A DNA stretch of 64,000 bases from Oenanthe sinensis (GCA_028671895.1 CM053801.1:15847375-15911374); one strand, 5' to 3'; counted from the stretch's first letter, positions 47,301-60,361 are shown. Notes: generated by a model from the sequence alone, not told the origin. Program-made: numbers and translations.

Positions 47301-48960
47301 TCACTTACCAGATACATTACATGCAACAGGTGCATTCCTTACAGAGTGGTTAGAAATAATGACGAGGACAGCTTTGATCTGGAGAGTAATTTAGAAGTTC
47401 TAATGATATCTTCACCGAATCGTGATGATCTGGTCTTTCCAAAGGTAACTAGTTTCTCTGATCTATTGAATTATTTGTTTGATGTTTGCAAGTACAAGTG
47501 TACAACGATTATCATATGATCTCTGACTTGTTGGGCTTAACCCAGATAGTTGTGATTATTGTTTATTAATGTTTTTCTACTTTATCAGGGTGGATGGGAG
47601 GATGATGAGACTGTTGAAGAAGCTGCATGTCGTGAAGCTTTGGAGGAAGCAGGCGTGAAAGGAATTATTAAGGTAAGTTTAAATTTATGCTTGTGTTACT
47701 CTGGCCCATAATCCCAAATCCAGAATAGTACTCTAATCACATCTCACTTGTCTCAAAACAGTCTCATATTTATAATCGACAATTTTAGACAACAAATTTA
47801 AAGGAATATTATTAATTGTTTTCTTTCATTTCATATACTCGATTGTTGAAATATGTTGGTCAAGAAAGACCTACAGAAAAATTACCAAACTGTACGGAAG
47901 AAAATAGCTGAGAGCCTGAGACTAATGCAGGTCACTGAACGCCTAGGGTTCAGTTAATACTTTTTTATTATACAGAAATTTGAGTATTCAAAATGGTTTA
48001 TGCCTGTAAGCATAGCCAGTTCCCAAAAAGATACCTCCGACTTTGTTGAATTGGTCACTGCTGCTGTCATCTTTGTCTGATCTCTTGTTTCTGATATATA
48101 ATTTGATATTTAATCAATTGTATAGAACACTGGTATATACGTTCAACAGATTGACAAAGATAAAAGAATTCATGCCTTGTCTGTCCATGTAGTATCAAAT
48201 CAATAAATTCATCTAGATCATATGATATAGGGTCTCTGTAAGGAAAAACAAAAGATCTAGAGTATCAGTTTAGTGGTTAATCTTGTATATTGACAATTGA
48301 AAAGGGGACCTTAAATATAGGTGCTCAATATATAGTTGGCTCACTATCTTAAAATTGACATCTTCGATATCTGATTTCTTCTAATAGGGTGATTCTCTAG
48401 GAGACTGGACGTTTAGAAGTAAAAGCAGACAAGAGAGTGGTTGCCTCGAAGGAGGCTGCAAAGTATGCATGTTTGCACTGGAGGTGACTGAGGAGCTTGA
48501 TGCCTGGCCAGAGCAGGAAAACCGTGACAGAAAATGGGTCAGTATGAGTGAACTTGTAGATATGTTGTACTATACAATCACAGGCCACAGACAAGTTTTC
48601 GTTTTCCCCATTGGTAATTCAGGAAACTTTGGAGTTTAACATTTTAGTGTGTCATTCTTTATGCAGTTGTACATAAAAGATGCATTCCAGCTGTGCCGCT
48701 ACAAGTGGATGAGTACAGCCCTGGAAAAGTTTTTAGAAGTAATGGCCACAGAAAAAAAACACGGGGCAAGCCAAAGTTTAGCGGTATTGCACCCAGCTCA
48801 AGTTTCAGATGTAAGCGATAGTTTAGTGGTCTTGAATCCTGCTCCAGTATCAGAGGTGGTTACGGAAAGCCCAATAATGTCAACTAACTGTTTGCCAAGC
48901 CTGCTAAGCCAAAATTCCACAGTCTTGGAATCTTTCAAGTGCCCAGCACAGCAATGTTAG
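44395..48960 (+). CDS. Nudix hydrolase, NUDT12/13/16 type
   Basis: Five coding exons: 44395-44465, 47330-47444, 47589-47672, 48388-48537 and 48667-48960, all GT-AG, giving 237 residues. N-terminal ARKGRQRQRYEDNFRLVSGC matches the plant NUDT13 group. The Nudix box is complete at residues 63-85 (G-x5-E-x7-REALEEAGV), with the catalytic glutamates in REALEE. The RSKS and LELCRY-like AFQLCRYKWM blocks follow. Known relatives are mitochondrial and cleave diadenosine polyphosphates or similar nucleotides; substrate here is inferred. LGDWTFRS replaces the usual LGVWEFRS. The C-terminal tail is about 35 residues longer than I recall for Arabidopsis and contains two related units (SLAVLHPAQVSDVSD and SLVVLNPAPVSEVVT). 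The first intron is 2.86 kb and holds no nested gene that I can see. Confidence 0.88.
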
Positions 48961-49543
48961 TCATATGATCAGAATTTTCGTTATTGAAGATGCAGTTCAC
49001 ATGTTTAGCTCAAGCATATCAGGTGTTTGTCGGGCCGTAGTTGTCTGTTTCTAATTTGTACTTCTGTTTTTCACAGTCACTCCATGCACAAATGATGCGA
49101 GTAACAACAAAATCAGAGCTGGAAGACTAGTTTCTGTGATTTTAAGTATATAAGATGAATCCTTGTGCATTTTCATCTAGATATGTGCATGATCCAAATT
49201 TACTAATCTAGACCTTCTGCACTAGTAAAAATTTGAATGCAGAATCATCCAATATTCATATCTACAATTCTATGCATTGCATACTGTGAGAAGTCAAGAA
49301 GTACTTTTTCACACTAGGTTGATATTTATTTTGCTAAATTATATATTTATTTTGCTAAATGATCATTGTGATAAGAACTGGTATCTTTTGAGTTGTTCAT
49401 GAGTTGTTCATCATCATTTCTTTGAAAACAAAAATTGACAATCATGAATAGGTTGAGGTATTGTTACACTAAAGATGTGCGAAATAATTTAAAATCAGTT
49501 TCAATTCGTGACATTTATATATATTCCAAATTCAAATATGAGG

Positions 49544-49583
<40 letters not shown>

Positions 49584-51173
49584 CTTAGGAACTGAGGAAT
49601 TAACAAATATAATTATAGAACACATCAAAAAATTGCTCAACATTGAAAACACTACGAAACATAAAAAACAATCTCAAAATAAACAAAAAAAATTACATAA
49701 CATACAAAAAATATAGATTATAGAATTTCAGAAAACTGATCAACATTAATGTTCTGTAATTTGTGTTCTATATTTTTTTTGTATATTATTTAATTTTTTT
49801 ATTTATGTATGTTCTATAGTCTTCTATAGTCAATTATTTGTTAATCAAATTCTTATAAAATAAGAATTGTTTCCTAAATTACTCGAGTTCATAGGTGAGC
49901 CTTACTATATATATGTGTGTACCAAATCAGTCACCATGCAAACCACTCTGTGAACGCCGAACAATCTTCACCTTACAACCGGAGGATTGAGACATTCATC
50001 ACATGTTTCTCCTTCAAATCCAAAACATTAAAATATTAGTATAAATTTAAATTTTGAAATTTAAAATGACAAAATACATTATTTAAAATGAATCACGTTA
50101 CTAAACACTATCTAAAATAATTTGCATCTTCAATATATAATTACAATAAATTATTTGTAAAAAATGGTTGGTTATAAATTGTAATCCAAATTATTGTTTT
50201 AAAATTACTTTTTCGTAAATAACCGAGGAGAAAGCATCACAGGAGTTTTTTCTCAGAAGAATATATGGAGTTGAATTTTCAATTGCTTCAAGTTGTTTTC
50301 AACTACTTTCAGTTAATTGTCTTTGCAAAAAATTTAAACTTTAGCTGCATATATGTGTTGTAATATCATAACTATTTTTGTATATAATTTTCAAAACTAT
50401 GTCTTCAACTTTATATGATTAAGAAATAAATTAAGCAAGTAGAGTTAATCTGCAAGACTCGATTTTTAGATATAATTTTTTTTATAAAAAAATATAAAAT
50501 TATTTTTTCAATGCAACATACAAAAGTCAAACTGATTTGTAAGGGAGCCAGTAACATGAAACATACAGGCAGAATGCAAATCCCAAGTGCTTGCTTCATT
50601 GCTTGGGGTGTGTAAATGGGGTGTTTAGCTTTGTGCTTATACTGTAAAGCTGTAATTTACTCCATTAAACTACTTTTTCTTTCCTTGATGTTTCAATGAT
50701 CCAAGAGACTATAAAATTCCTGGCAACTCAATGGTCAGACTGCCTATTTTTCTTATTCTGTTTCACACATCTCTATATTTTACTATGTTCAGCACTCAGC
50801 AGCTAGCCGTAGTAGTGTAGTAGTCCTACTACATATATAATAAGTACTACTCTACTGGAGAAATTAATACGATTTCACATTCTTAACCTACGAGTTAATT
50901 AAACAGTAAACACAAACATGCACACTAAATTAGGCAGCTACCCTTCTTTACAACTTTTCTTCTACACGGTTGCATGCATGTGCATGGAATCCACATGAGA
51001 ATCATTGACTAGGAATGCAATCTGACAAATTTTTATCAATTTAAGTGCCACTTCTCTCACTCACGACAAAATTATGTCTCCCTCTTTTCAAATTATTATT
51101 CCTTCTGTTTTTCATACAACTCAGTTAAGCCATTCTTTAAACGATTTTTCTAGTCGACACACACTAAAAATTA
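48961..51173. other. Nudix 3' flank and fold-back element
   Basis: The start holds the Nudix 3'UTR. The rest has no gene. It includes a (TA)n microsatellite at 49547-49581 and the fold-back element listed separately. The remainder, 49920-51170, is AT-rich with no feature that I can name. Confidence 0.5.
49580..49912. mobile_element. Fold-back (MITE-like) element inserted at a (TA)n tract
   Basis: The left arm AGGCTTAGGAACTGAGGAAT ... TTAACAAATATAATTATAGA is matched in inverse by the right arm (TCTATAGTCAATTATTTGTTAA ... GTGAGCC). The centre, around CAACATTAATGTTC, is a short palindrome. Both sides run into TA repeats, so any TA target duplication is hidden. No coding capacity. Confidence 0.5.
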
Positions 51174-51457
51174 CTCCCTCCGTCCCGGCCAAATGTTTAT
51201 ATTTGGTTCGGGCACGGAGACCAAGGATAGTTGGGGTAATATTGTTAAAATAAATGAAGTAGTTGGTGTAATAGTGATTTTATTGTTAAAATAAATGAAG
51301 TAGTGGGTGTAATAGTGTAAAGTGTTGAAAAAGTGAAGTGAAGTAGTGGATGTAATAATGTATTTTATTGTTAAAAGTTACTATTTTTAGTAATGTAAAG
51401 AATTGGTTGAGACGTCCCAAAAAGGAAAGTGTAAAGAATTGGTTGGGACAGAGGGAG
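51174..51457 (+). mobile_element. Stowaway MITE, subfamily member 1
   Basis: Ends CTCCCTCCGTCCCGGCCAAA and TTGGTTGGGACAGAGGGAG with TA on both sides (51172-51173, 51458-51459) identify Stowaway. The interior has a unit TTGTTAAAATAAATGAAGTA followed by GT(T/G)GGTGTAATAGT, repeated about twice. The GTGGGTGTAATAGT motif recurs, inverted, in the element at 54377-54699. Confidence 0.85.
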
Positions 51458-51459
51458 TA

Positions 51460-54374
51460 CCTTTTTGTGAGTTGTCAAATTTTTATTAGCTCTCTTCTTC
51501 TTATTAATGATAATAACCTCATATATGCACAAAAATCTCCATCAATGAAAATTTGTTAACCGATTAAAAAGTAGTTGTTAGTATGTGTTCATGGGCACAC
51601 ACTAAAAAAATCATACGAGAAATTTTCTAAAATTATAATAACGATGATTATTTCTATTTTTCATACATAAATTTAAACGATTATCTATGAAAGGACAGAG
51701 AGAATACTACTAATCGCAAAGGTGAATGAAATGAAAATCGACAAGGCTCCCTAATCCACATACCAAAGCAGCATATTCATCACTTATCCCTTCACATCAA
51801 TTTGGGTGCCCATATTGTCATTTTAATACTATCTCTGGTCCACAAAAGTCATGGTAGGCTTAATTTCTTACTGTTTTCGTATTGACCACCTTGAAAGGCT
51901 TAATTTTTTTTAATTAACACTCTAGAGTAGTGTTTCTTTTTATAACACAAATGGAAAACATTCCTTAATTTTGGGATATGCTTGTTAATTTACCGTACAC
52001 ATCGTTTATGGATGTCTTAAAACAAGTTCATGATCTACCCCTCTACTTGCTATCCTAGAGCTTTTGATATACTTAACATATCCTGTAGCTAGTATTTTAT
52101 ACCTTTCTTTTAATCAATACGAAATCCTAATCTAATCTAAATCTATACTAATCTAACCACTGAGTTTATGATCCAGACGGTTGGATTTAGGTGTATAATT
52201 CTGATCCTTGTAGAGATTGGAACCGTAGAGAGTTTTGCCAAGTAAAAATCAATTATTTTGTTGGTACAGATGGTAAAAGAGGTTCAAGAATCCGTTTCAC
52301 TATCCGAATTTCTTACAAAGAGTTGTCTCATGATTCAGCCCAAATACGACATGATATTTTTTCGCACTTTTTAGAAACAATTACTAATTTAAATTATTAT
52401 ATTCACGAATGGGAGATAAGATGACTTCGAATATTCAAAACAATTAATTTTTAGACTATATGGAGATGGATTTGGGAATTATATAATCAGATTATAATGA
52501 ATTAACTTGATGGCTCTACATCAATCGGCTACACAATGTGGCAATAAGTGTTCTCCATTTACAATATTATTTACACAAAAAAACATGGGTTAATAATTGG
52601 AAGAAAAATAGAAAATTTGGTCAAAAGATGATTGAGCGAGGCTCACTTACATCTCCTCTTAGTGATTCGAAGTATATAAGTAGGTCCCCTGAAAAGAATG
52701 GCTACATGTTTCTTTCACATGTCACCCAACAGGCATTCTAATTAGCCTTTTGCATTCCCCTCCTTTTGATCTTAAAAGTAGTGTTATTAAATTTGGAAGA
52801 AACCAAGAAAGGTTGAGTATACAAATAACAGAAATGGTATGTGACTAGTGATTGATAATATAAACATATGTAAGCATAAAAGCTTGTGGCCTTGGGAACT
52901 TGAAAAGAGATCCAAGCCCGTGGATTTATCATTGAATTTTGGCTGAATTGAAAATGTTGGAGAGCACATGGGATGCCAATCATGCAATCGTCAAATTTGA
53001 ACATCCATTCATCAACAGTAAAGAGTCATTTTAGTGGTTGCAAACGGCATTTCGATTTTTGATGAAAATGAAACTATCGAACGTAAAATAAAAGGCAATA
53101 GAATGTGGGAAATTTTACGAATTCAATTATTTCGAAAATAGTCATTGCCCATAGATATCGGGACAATTTTCGAGATAAAAACTATGATAGAAATTATTTA
53201 TATTTTTTTATAAAATTTTGAATTTTCGTCGAGTTTTCAATTTTAAACTAAGAAAATTATAATATAGGAATAAACTAATTCGGTTGCATGTTTGTTTCCG
53301 TTGACATAACATTTGCACCATAGACTTGGCTTACAATCAATCACCTCACAAATAAGTAGATATATAAGCATGTGGTTAGGTAAAATTAATGTCCATTCTG
53401 GCCACAATCTGTGGAGGAAACAGAATAGAGTGATCTATATAATTTTTGTAAATCTAAATATTTTTTGCTTACGTCATAAATATTTGAAATAAATTTTTGT
53501 ACCGATATTTCTATTTTCTTCTGACCTCGTGATTTTATTATTCATACCAGTGAATTAACTAATTAAAGAGGACGCAGGTTCAGATGAAATCCAGTGAACG
53601 TAATCTGTATATAACATGATGCATATATTATATATCCTCCTGGCGCGCAGGTTCCAGCAGGGTCTTTCTGACATTCAGATTGGGACGACTGACAATCAAT
53701 CAAAACACTTAAATTAAGAGCTCAGATATATAGATACTTTCTTCTGACAGGAAAAAGAAATGAAAAAAATTCCAGCGGCCGGGAATGCATATATATATAT
53801 ATATATATGATGATGATGATGATCAAGTAAGGTTTATGATTGGAAAGTCGATTCAATGATAGAACACCATTGTTTATTGTCTCTGCAGGGGCCGAGGCAT
53901 TTTATGTACGTATTGCTGGATTTGGTTTTCTGCATATATATTACTATTCATTTAAGCGTTCACACGCATTTTTCCTTGCCTCCATGTATAACATTTAACA
54001 CCTAATGATATACAAGGCTGAGACCTTGACTCCTTTTTTCATACGAATAGAAATAATTTATCCTTTTTTATTGCATGTAGAATTAACTTCTGTACTTATT
54101 AATTTATTATATATGATAATTCACGTCAAATCGAATTGATAAAGTGTGTTTGAACTTTTTACAAGTACAAGTTTATATAGCTAATGTATATAAAATTGTT
54201 AACTTTTTCGAACGGATATGTGCGGGTTGTTGAATTTGGTATTTATTCAATTACGGGTTTAGGTTGGCCTGACGAGGATGTTGACATGGATACATTAATT
54301 TAATACATCAGGTAGAGTATTATATATTATCTAATGTATCAACAAATTAATCATCATCTTTTGACGTTGGTTTG
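51460..54374. other. Gene-free stretch with unidentified short frames
   Basis: Open frames at 52191-52424 (77 residues, GKRGSRIRFTIRISYKEL and HDSAQIRHDIFSHFLETI) and 52538-52741 (67 residues, KKTWVNNWKKNRKFG) are in different frames. I do not recognise either as a protein family. They may be worn gene or transposon remains. An (AT)n-(GAT)n microsatellite lies at 53790-53823. Nothing else stands out. Confidence 0.4.
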
Positions 54375-54376
54375 TA

Positions 54377-54699
54377 CTCCCTCTGTCCCATTCAATTCTA
54401 TACCCTTTCTTTTTTTGGATGTCCCTCTCATTTGTATACATTCCAAAAATAGTAAAGTTTTAATAATAAAAAATACTATTACACCCACTAACTTTTCTCC
54501 ACCATCTCAAATTCATAATATAAAATACTATTACACCCACTACTTTCTTCCACTATCTCAAATCTATTATTAAATATTAATAGGTCCCACCACTTTACCC
54601 ACTTTTTACCTAACTTTATTATTACACTATTATTTTTTAAATTGTTTCTTGTCCTCCGTGCCCATTTGATTTGTATACAAATCAATGGGACGGAGGGAG
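54377..54699 (-). mobile_element. Stowaway MITE, subfamily member 2
   Basis: Ends CTCCCTCTGTCCCATTCAAT and ATCAATGGGACGGAGGGAG with TA at 54375-54376 and 54700-54701. The inner unit AATACTATTACACCCACTA occurs twice. This is the inverse of the motif in the element at 51174-51457, so the two are subfamily relatives in opposite orientation. Confidence 0.85.
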
Positions 54700-54701
54700 T
54701 A

Positions 54702-56850
54702 ATAGGTTTATGGATTATTATAAGTTGATTTGTATTTGAACCAATGTCCTATGTACTTATTTATGATATGAATTTGGGACTCGTACAATTTCCAAAAAAA
54801 AAAAAGAGATTTGATCATGTTTATCACAAATATTATCCTATAACAAATATTTGGAGATGCATAATTAAACATATATACATACTTATTGCTCATGTTTTAC
54901 CATCATATATCGAGACACACCATGAAAGATTATATTATGATAAATGATGAGATACCTTTGGTTGTATAGACTGTTTATGAAAATATGTAATTAACTGATA
55001 TTGAAGGTATTGAATAATAATAATTCCAATTTATTGTCAAAATTGTAAAACAAGCCAGTTATGAATAAACTATCATGAATTTAAATCAAGGTATGGTCTA
55101 CAGATCTTAAGTTAAATTCGGTAATATCATGACTCCTTAAACTTGTACAAGATACTTCTTCCATCTACAGTGATCATGATTGGACGTACTGGTGCATTCA
55201 ATTAATAGCTTAATCACCTTTAAACCTTTATTTTGGATACATGAAACTGATGCTTGAATGATTATAACTTATAAGATATTAGCATACATAAAGTCCATGA
55301 TTAGCTCCTCATTCATATATCTATATATCCATAGCTTAATAATTAGCGTATATTTGGATATAGAAGATCACATGCATGTAGAAATTAAAGCAGCCATTCA
55401 ATTAACTAACATATTTTAATTGATCATTCAATTAATATAACCATGGGATACATAAAAATTAATCCAGCGTAATGATCGAGAGAATGAGTGCAACCGACTA
55501 ACTAACATGTGTACAAGTGCCTCTCTTTCTAATCATACCCACGCCAAATTAATTTTGTTTAGGGTAGATCTTAATTACGTACGGGGTATAATTAATCTAA
55601 AGAATTTAGTATAATTTGGTATACAATTCTATTTTTAACACAACCTAGCTGATACAATGAAGACATGAGTTGTGAAAGTGAGATAAATCTAATAGTCACA
55701 CCCGCACTTATAATCACTTGTTTGACACCTAATAACTTGCAATTGCTTAGAGGCTGGGTCAGCTTGGATTAATCATCATTATCTTTATCTTAATCTCCTT
55801 TAGATCGCATGCTAATTAAAAGTATTGAATTAAGAAGATGAACTCTGATAGTTCATCATTATATATATATGTACATGGCAATACCTGGGGTTTTAAAAAA
55901 TGACTCGTTACTCATTAAGTAGACCATAAAAATAGAAAGAAAAAGTCTAGGTCAATCGCAAATACACACACGAATAATTATTTAAATCAAGTTTAATAGC
56001 AGTTGATTATAAAAATTATTTATATATATATATTTAGGTAGCTTGGTACAAAACAAGCGATTGTCCGCATTTTTTTCGCGGATAACAAAAAATACTATAA
56101 GTCTTGCAAGAAGTCGTGAATAGATGACGTGGATAAATGACGCGATTCTCCGGATTCAAAAAAAATTCTCATATTAACGGAAAAAAGCGCAAATAAATGG
56201 TAATAACAATCGTTTTTCAGGACCCATATATTTATACGCTTATTTTTGACTCATAATTACGACATTCCCCCCAATTCATAAGCTTATATATAGTAAACGA
56301 AATATGCAACACCATCATATTACATAATAAAGTAATAAAAATTCAACCAATTGATATATTAAAAGAATAAAACGGTTATAAAATGAAAAATATGCCATTC
56401 AATAAGCTGCATGGGAAAAAGTATTGAAGCGAAGCAGCATGCAGCTGACATTGAGGTATGAAACCGAAACAAGGGCATAAAAAGATAACCTAGAGTACCA
56501 TATACTATGAGATACTTAATCTTACATTATTCAAACTCAAGGGATAACAACTTTAATAATTAATTAATCTTTATTTATTGACATGACGAATAATAAATTT
56601 AAATATAGTTCTAAAGTTCAAAAAATTGAACTCAATGTATAATTAATTACAAGGGTATCCTAAAGTGGGAAAAGGAAAAAAACGAATATGGGTGTGGTGG
56701 GTTATTCCCCCCTTGGGAAAAAAACATAAATTAAGAAAGCAAAACATATACTATTGTTACTTAAAACCACTCCTCACATGCAACATGAATAAATATTTCA
56801 ACAAAGTATGAGAAAACGACACCACTCTCCTCCCTCTACTTATTTCAACT
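54702..56850. other. Gene-free region upstream of the ERF gene
   Basis: AT-rich, no gene and no repeat that I can classify. It may hold distal regulatory sequence of the ERF gene. Confidence 0.45.
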
Positions 56851-56856
56851 CCTGAC

Positions 56857-56865
56857 TATATATAC
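56857..56865 (+). promoter_or_regulatory. TATA box of the ERF gene
   Basis: CTATATATA lies about 115 bases before the ATG and is followed by a C- and A-rich leader. Transcription would start near 56890. Confidence 0.6.
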
Positions 56866-56972
56866 ATGCTCCACAACCACCTAGCCAACCTCCACAACAT
56901 ATCCTTTCCTCACTTCATTACAAACAAACGTTACATTTATAAATTTATAAATTTCTTACCATCGCCGCGGCC

Positions 56973-57806
56973 ATGAACAAGTCACCTTCATCGGCGAAAA
57001 GTGTTGGTAAGAAAAGTACTAGCAAACCGGGCACAAGCAACTCAAGTGGAGTAAGGTTTTTAGGGGTGAGGAGACGACCATGGGGTAGATATGCAGCTGA
57101 AATTAGAGACCCTTCCACCAAAGAGAGGCATTGGCTAGGCACTTTCGACACGGCTGAGGAAGCAGCTCTAGCATATGACAGAGCCGCTCGTTCCATGCGC
57201 GGGGCTCGTGCCAGGACCAACTTTGTCTACTCTGATATGCCACCAGGCTCCTCTGTCACGTCTATTCTTTCTCCTGACGATCAAAACCATAACAATACCA
57301 TCAATAATATGCTCCTCCAACATAACTTCTCATCCAGCCACTACACTCCACCCCAACCAACTCCCCCACCCCGGTCCAACCCCGAAGCATCACACTTTCT
57401 TACGGGTCAAGATTTTGCTAATCTTGAGTCCAACACTTTATATCAGGTGCCTTCACATTATCATGCTGATATGATCAATAATGGTATTGGTGGGACCTCT
57501 CAGTATAGTGATGGAACAGAGCTCCCTCCCTTACCTTCTAATGATTTTTTGGATTCGAACAACATGAATTCAATCTATAATGAGCTTGATCAGAATGCTT
57601 GGAATTCCACAAATTATATGGCCTTTTCGGACTGTAACACTTCAACAATAACATCAAGTGGATACGATTCAATGGGAAGCCAATCTTATCTCGGGTTCGA
57701 CTCGAGTAATTATGTTCATAGCCCGCTCTTTGGACAAATGCCACCAGTTTCGAATGGGGATCCTTTTGAAGCTCTTGAGTTGGGTTCATCCTCATTTTTC
57801 TACTAA
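56973..57806 (+). CDS. AP2/ERF transcription factor, LEAFY PETIOLE-like (group VIII)
   Basis: A single exon coding 277 residues. The basic, Ser-rich N-terminus is followed by one AP2/ERF domain at about residues 28-86. It has VRFLGVRRRPWGRYAAEIRD, then HWLGTFDTAEEAALAYDRAA and ARTNFVYSD. The Ala and Asp of EIRD-type ERF domains (AAEIRDP) mark it as ERF rather than DREB, so it should bind GCC-box-like DNA in the nucleus. The block MPPGSSVTSILSPDD after the domain is shared, from memory, with LEP and related proteins (ERF086/087, PUCHI group) that act in meristem and leaf development. The long tail is rich in Asn, Ser, His and Pro and has no EAR motif that I can see. ATG context GCGGCCATGA is acceptable, and no upstream in-frame ATG fits better. 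Which paralogue it is cannot be settled here. Confidence 0.9.
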   Translation: MNKSPSSAKSVGKKSTSKPGTSNSSGVRFLGVRRRPWGRYAAEIRDPSTKERHWLGTFDTAEEAALAYDRAARSMRGARARTNFVYSDMPPGSSVTSILSPDDQNHNNTINNMLLQHNFSSSHYTPPQPTPPPRSNPEASHFLTGQDFANLESNTLYQVPSHYHADMINNGIGGTSQYSDGTELPPLPSNDFLDSNNMNSIYNELDQNAWNSTNYMAFSDCNTSTITSSGYDSMGSQSYLGFDSSNYVHSPLFGQMPPVSNGDPFEALELGSSSFFY

Positions 57807-58589
57807 AATGGAGGGCACCATATGATTACATTCTTTCGTATTCACTGCACCAAGACTCCCTCCCGTACCAACAGTGGCCTTTTATGATGTTGACTTAATT
57901 GATATGTGTCCGGTGTGGTTATTTCTCTTTAATTTTGTTTCTTTACAAGTTGTCACTAATGGTAGAGTATATAAACGTGTGCTTTTGTTTGTATGCGGAG
58001 TGTGTGTGATTGGTTTTTGAAGTTAGTCTGTAGTTCCCCTTGTCATGTAGGAAAACTTCTGAGAGACTATATTATTTTAGATATAGTATATATGTGTTGT
58101 ATTGTTACTAATGTAATCATGTAATGCAATTTGAGGCTGCCCAAGTGCCCATTAATGTTTAATGATGCTCGTACCATCACTTGTCGGTTCTGCTTAGTAA
58201 ACTTATACATTAGCCTGGACTGCTGGTCACGAGTACGTTATCTACTTATCTCTACTCATCCGTAATTGAACTGTATGATAGTTTTGTATCTCAGTGTTTT
58301 TTAAAGCAAATTTAAGTTATTTATATTAAATAAGTCTTAAGGTTCAAATTCGAAGTAACAGAGAAAATTCATAAAAGTAAAATCATAATTACTCATGCTT
58401 AAATAATTTAGATACACGCAAAGTTTAATTAGCCAATGAAACTAGTAACATTCATAGGATAGTCCAATGGTTGATTATTACTATCATCATGTTCATTCAA
58501 GGTAACTACATTATGCCTAGACTCGAAGTCATTCTTGATATTGTGCAGTGAAAATTCGTAATATTTACAGCAGATTCAGTTAGTTACCT

Positions 58590-58899
58590 TAAATTGCTTC
58601 CTAGAGATGTTACAGTTGCCTCAAAAAACGATACAACCATTGTCATCCACCTCACCCCGCTGGAAAAGTAGAAATTCTTGAAGCAAATGCAGTTTTTTTT
58701 TTGTTCTTGGAAGCTCAAATCTGGTTTTATGGGAAGATATAGAGGCATTTCTAAGGAGGCTAACATCCTGCTTTTCCAGACAACCTTTCATTTTTGATTG
58801 GGAGAGTTCACAACTTTCCTGTACCAGAAATTGTTCATTGGAGTTGACCTCTGAGATGTCATCATCAAATTTCTCTTGGCCTATAGAAGCATCAAACAT
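58590..58899 (-). pseudogene. Unidentified open frame, possible broken exon
   Basis: A 92-residue frame (MFDASIGQEKFDDDISEVNS at its start, LLQEFLLFQRGEVDDNGCIV near its end) is preceded by a plausible acceptor (CTTCTATAG at about 58881). A plausible donor (AAGGTAACT) lies near 58590, but only in a different frame. This suggests an exon damaged by a frameshift. I recognise no domain, and it may also be chance. Confidence 0.2.
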
Positions 58900-59657
58900 T
58901 CAAATTGAAATTTGCAAACGCTCAACAAATTATGAAATTTAATTTCTGTATATATTCGAACCATGAATTCTCAACATCAAAAGGTCCTTTGGCTAAACTT
59001 ATTTCTCAGAATGAAGGTTTATTTTAAGAAGTAAGTATGTAAAATTAAACTTTTTCTGTGAATAAATACTTATTTCTCAAAAATAATTTTAATTTTTAGT
59101 TTATTTTTCAGAATTAAGTACTTATTTTTTTTAAAAAAAGGTAAAATATGTATTTTTTTTGGAAATAAGAACGTGTTTCTCACAAAAGAACTTATACAAA
59201 CAACCCCTAAAATGTGAAACACTAAACATTATTGATAAAAATATAAAATTAAAAGATAGTATCATAAATTTTATGTAAAATTGCTGAATTTAATTTTTAA
59301 AAAAACCAAAAGAATCACTTGTGGAAACAAACTAATTTAGGGTGCCTTGGGATTGCTATTACAGAACAACTTATTTATGAAAAATAGGTAAAAAAATGTT
59401 TGATAAATTTTAAAATAGTTTTCTGTAAAAGTGCTTAGGTCCCCATTCTTTCCAAAAAAACTGATTTTTTAACTTTTGCAATAACTAACCGTAAGTTTCA
59501 CTATTAAATCATCTCAAAAATATTATTTTTTTTAACTATATCTCAAAATATAAATAAATTAAAAAAATTATCAAACAATCATCAGAAACACTTTTTCTAC
59601 CGGCACTTTTTTCTATGGTACAACAGTTTTAAACAATAATTTCAAACGAAATCTTAA

Positions 59658-60100
59658 GGGACTGTTTGGTTCACGGGGTGATATCGTGTTAGAATAAGAA
59701 ATTAGGTTAAGATGATATGAGTATGAAGTATCATTCTTAATATCATGTGTTTGATTGAATGGTGAAATAAATTTATTAATTTAATATTTTTTTAATGAGT
59801 AAAAAAATATTAGTTAATATGAAAAATAAATTATTATTATTTCTCAAACATTAAACAATCACATTATAAATTTTTTATTTCAAGAATTAACATGTAATTT
59901 TATAAATAAAAATAACACATTTTAATTTGATTTCTCATACTCATGACTCATACTCACCTCCCCTTAAGTATTAAAAAATCATAACTTATGAGTTTAAGGT
60001 ACGAGTTTTAAAATTTAAAATTTTAAACCAAACACCATGTATAAGTTTAGAATGAACAAAACTCAAACTTAATACCTGGATATCATGAACCAAACAACCC
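59658..60100 (+). mobile_element. hAT-like MITE with GTTTGGTTCA ends, copy 2
   Basis: Left end GGGACTGTTTGGTTCACGG and right end ATCATGAACCAAACAACCC are inverted. The body (CATACTCACCTCCCCTTAAG, ATGAGTTTAAGGTACGAG) matches the element at 17976-18420 in the same orientation. Confidence 0.6.
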
Positions 60101-60361
60101 AAAATGAGATTGAACGATTTAAAAAATGAGATTATTGACAATAATTCAAGAATAAAAAATTTCGTTGTGCTTATGTCGTACAACAGTGACAGATAATTAT
60201 TTTAGGCAACTGAAATGCACATTATCCCCTTTGGCTCGCTCAAAACAAAGCAGTAGCTAAAATAAAATAAATGGCTAGTATCATTACATTATGATATTAG
60301 AGCTTGTGATTTAAACACCGTCACTGCCCCCCTTGTCACTCCAATCGAGGTTGTTTATGCT

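Larger units (their letters stand above)
57807..60361. other. Region between the ERF and potassium transporter genes
   Basis: Holds the ERF 3'UTR, an unidentified - strand frame at 58621-58899, an ACTTATTTT-rich hAT-like element at about 58983-59220, a related decayed element at about 59338-59650 and the MITE at 59658-60100. The final 250 bases should be the transporter promoter and leader. Confidence 0.5.

Noticed and set aside
52191..52741. Two adjacent open frames considered as exons of one gene
   Set aside because: They are in different frames, no convincing splice pair joins them, and I recognise no domain. Kept only as an unidentified stretch.
56945..57220. Antisense frame over the ERF start, and other frames within the ERF gene
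   Set aside because: The AP2 domain on the + strand explains this sequence.
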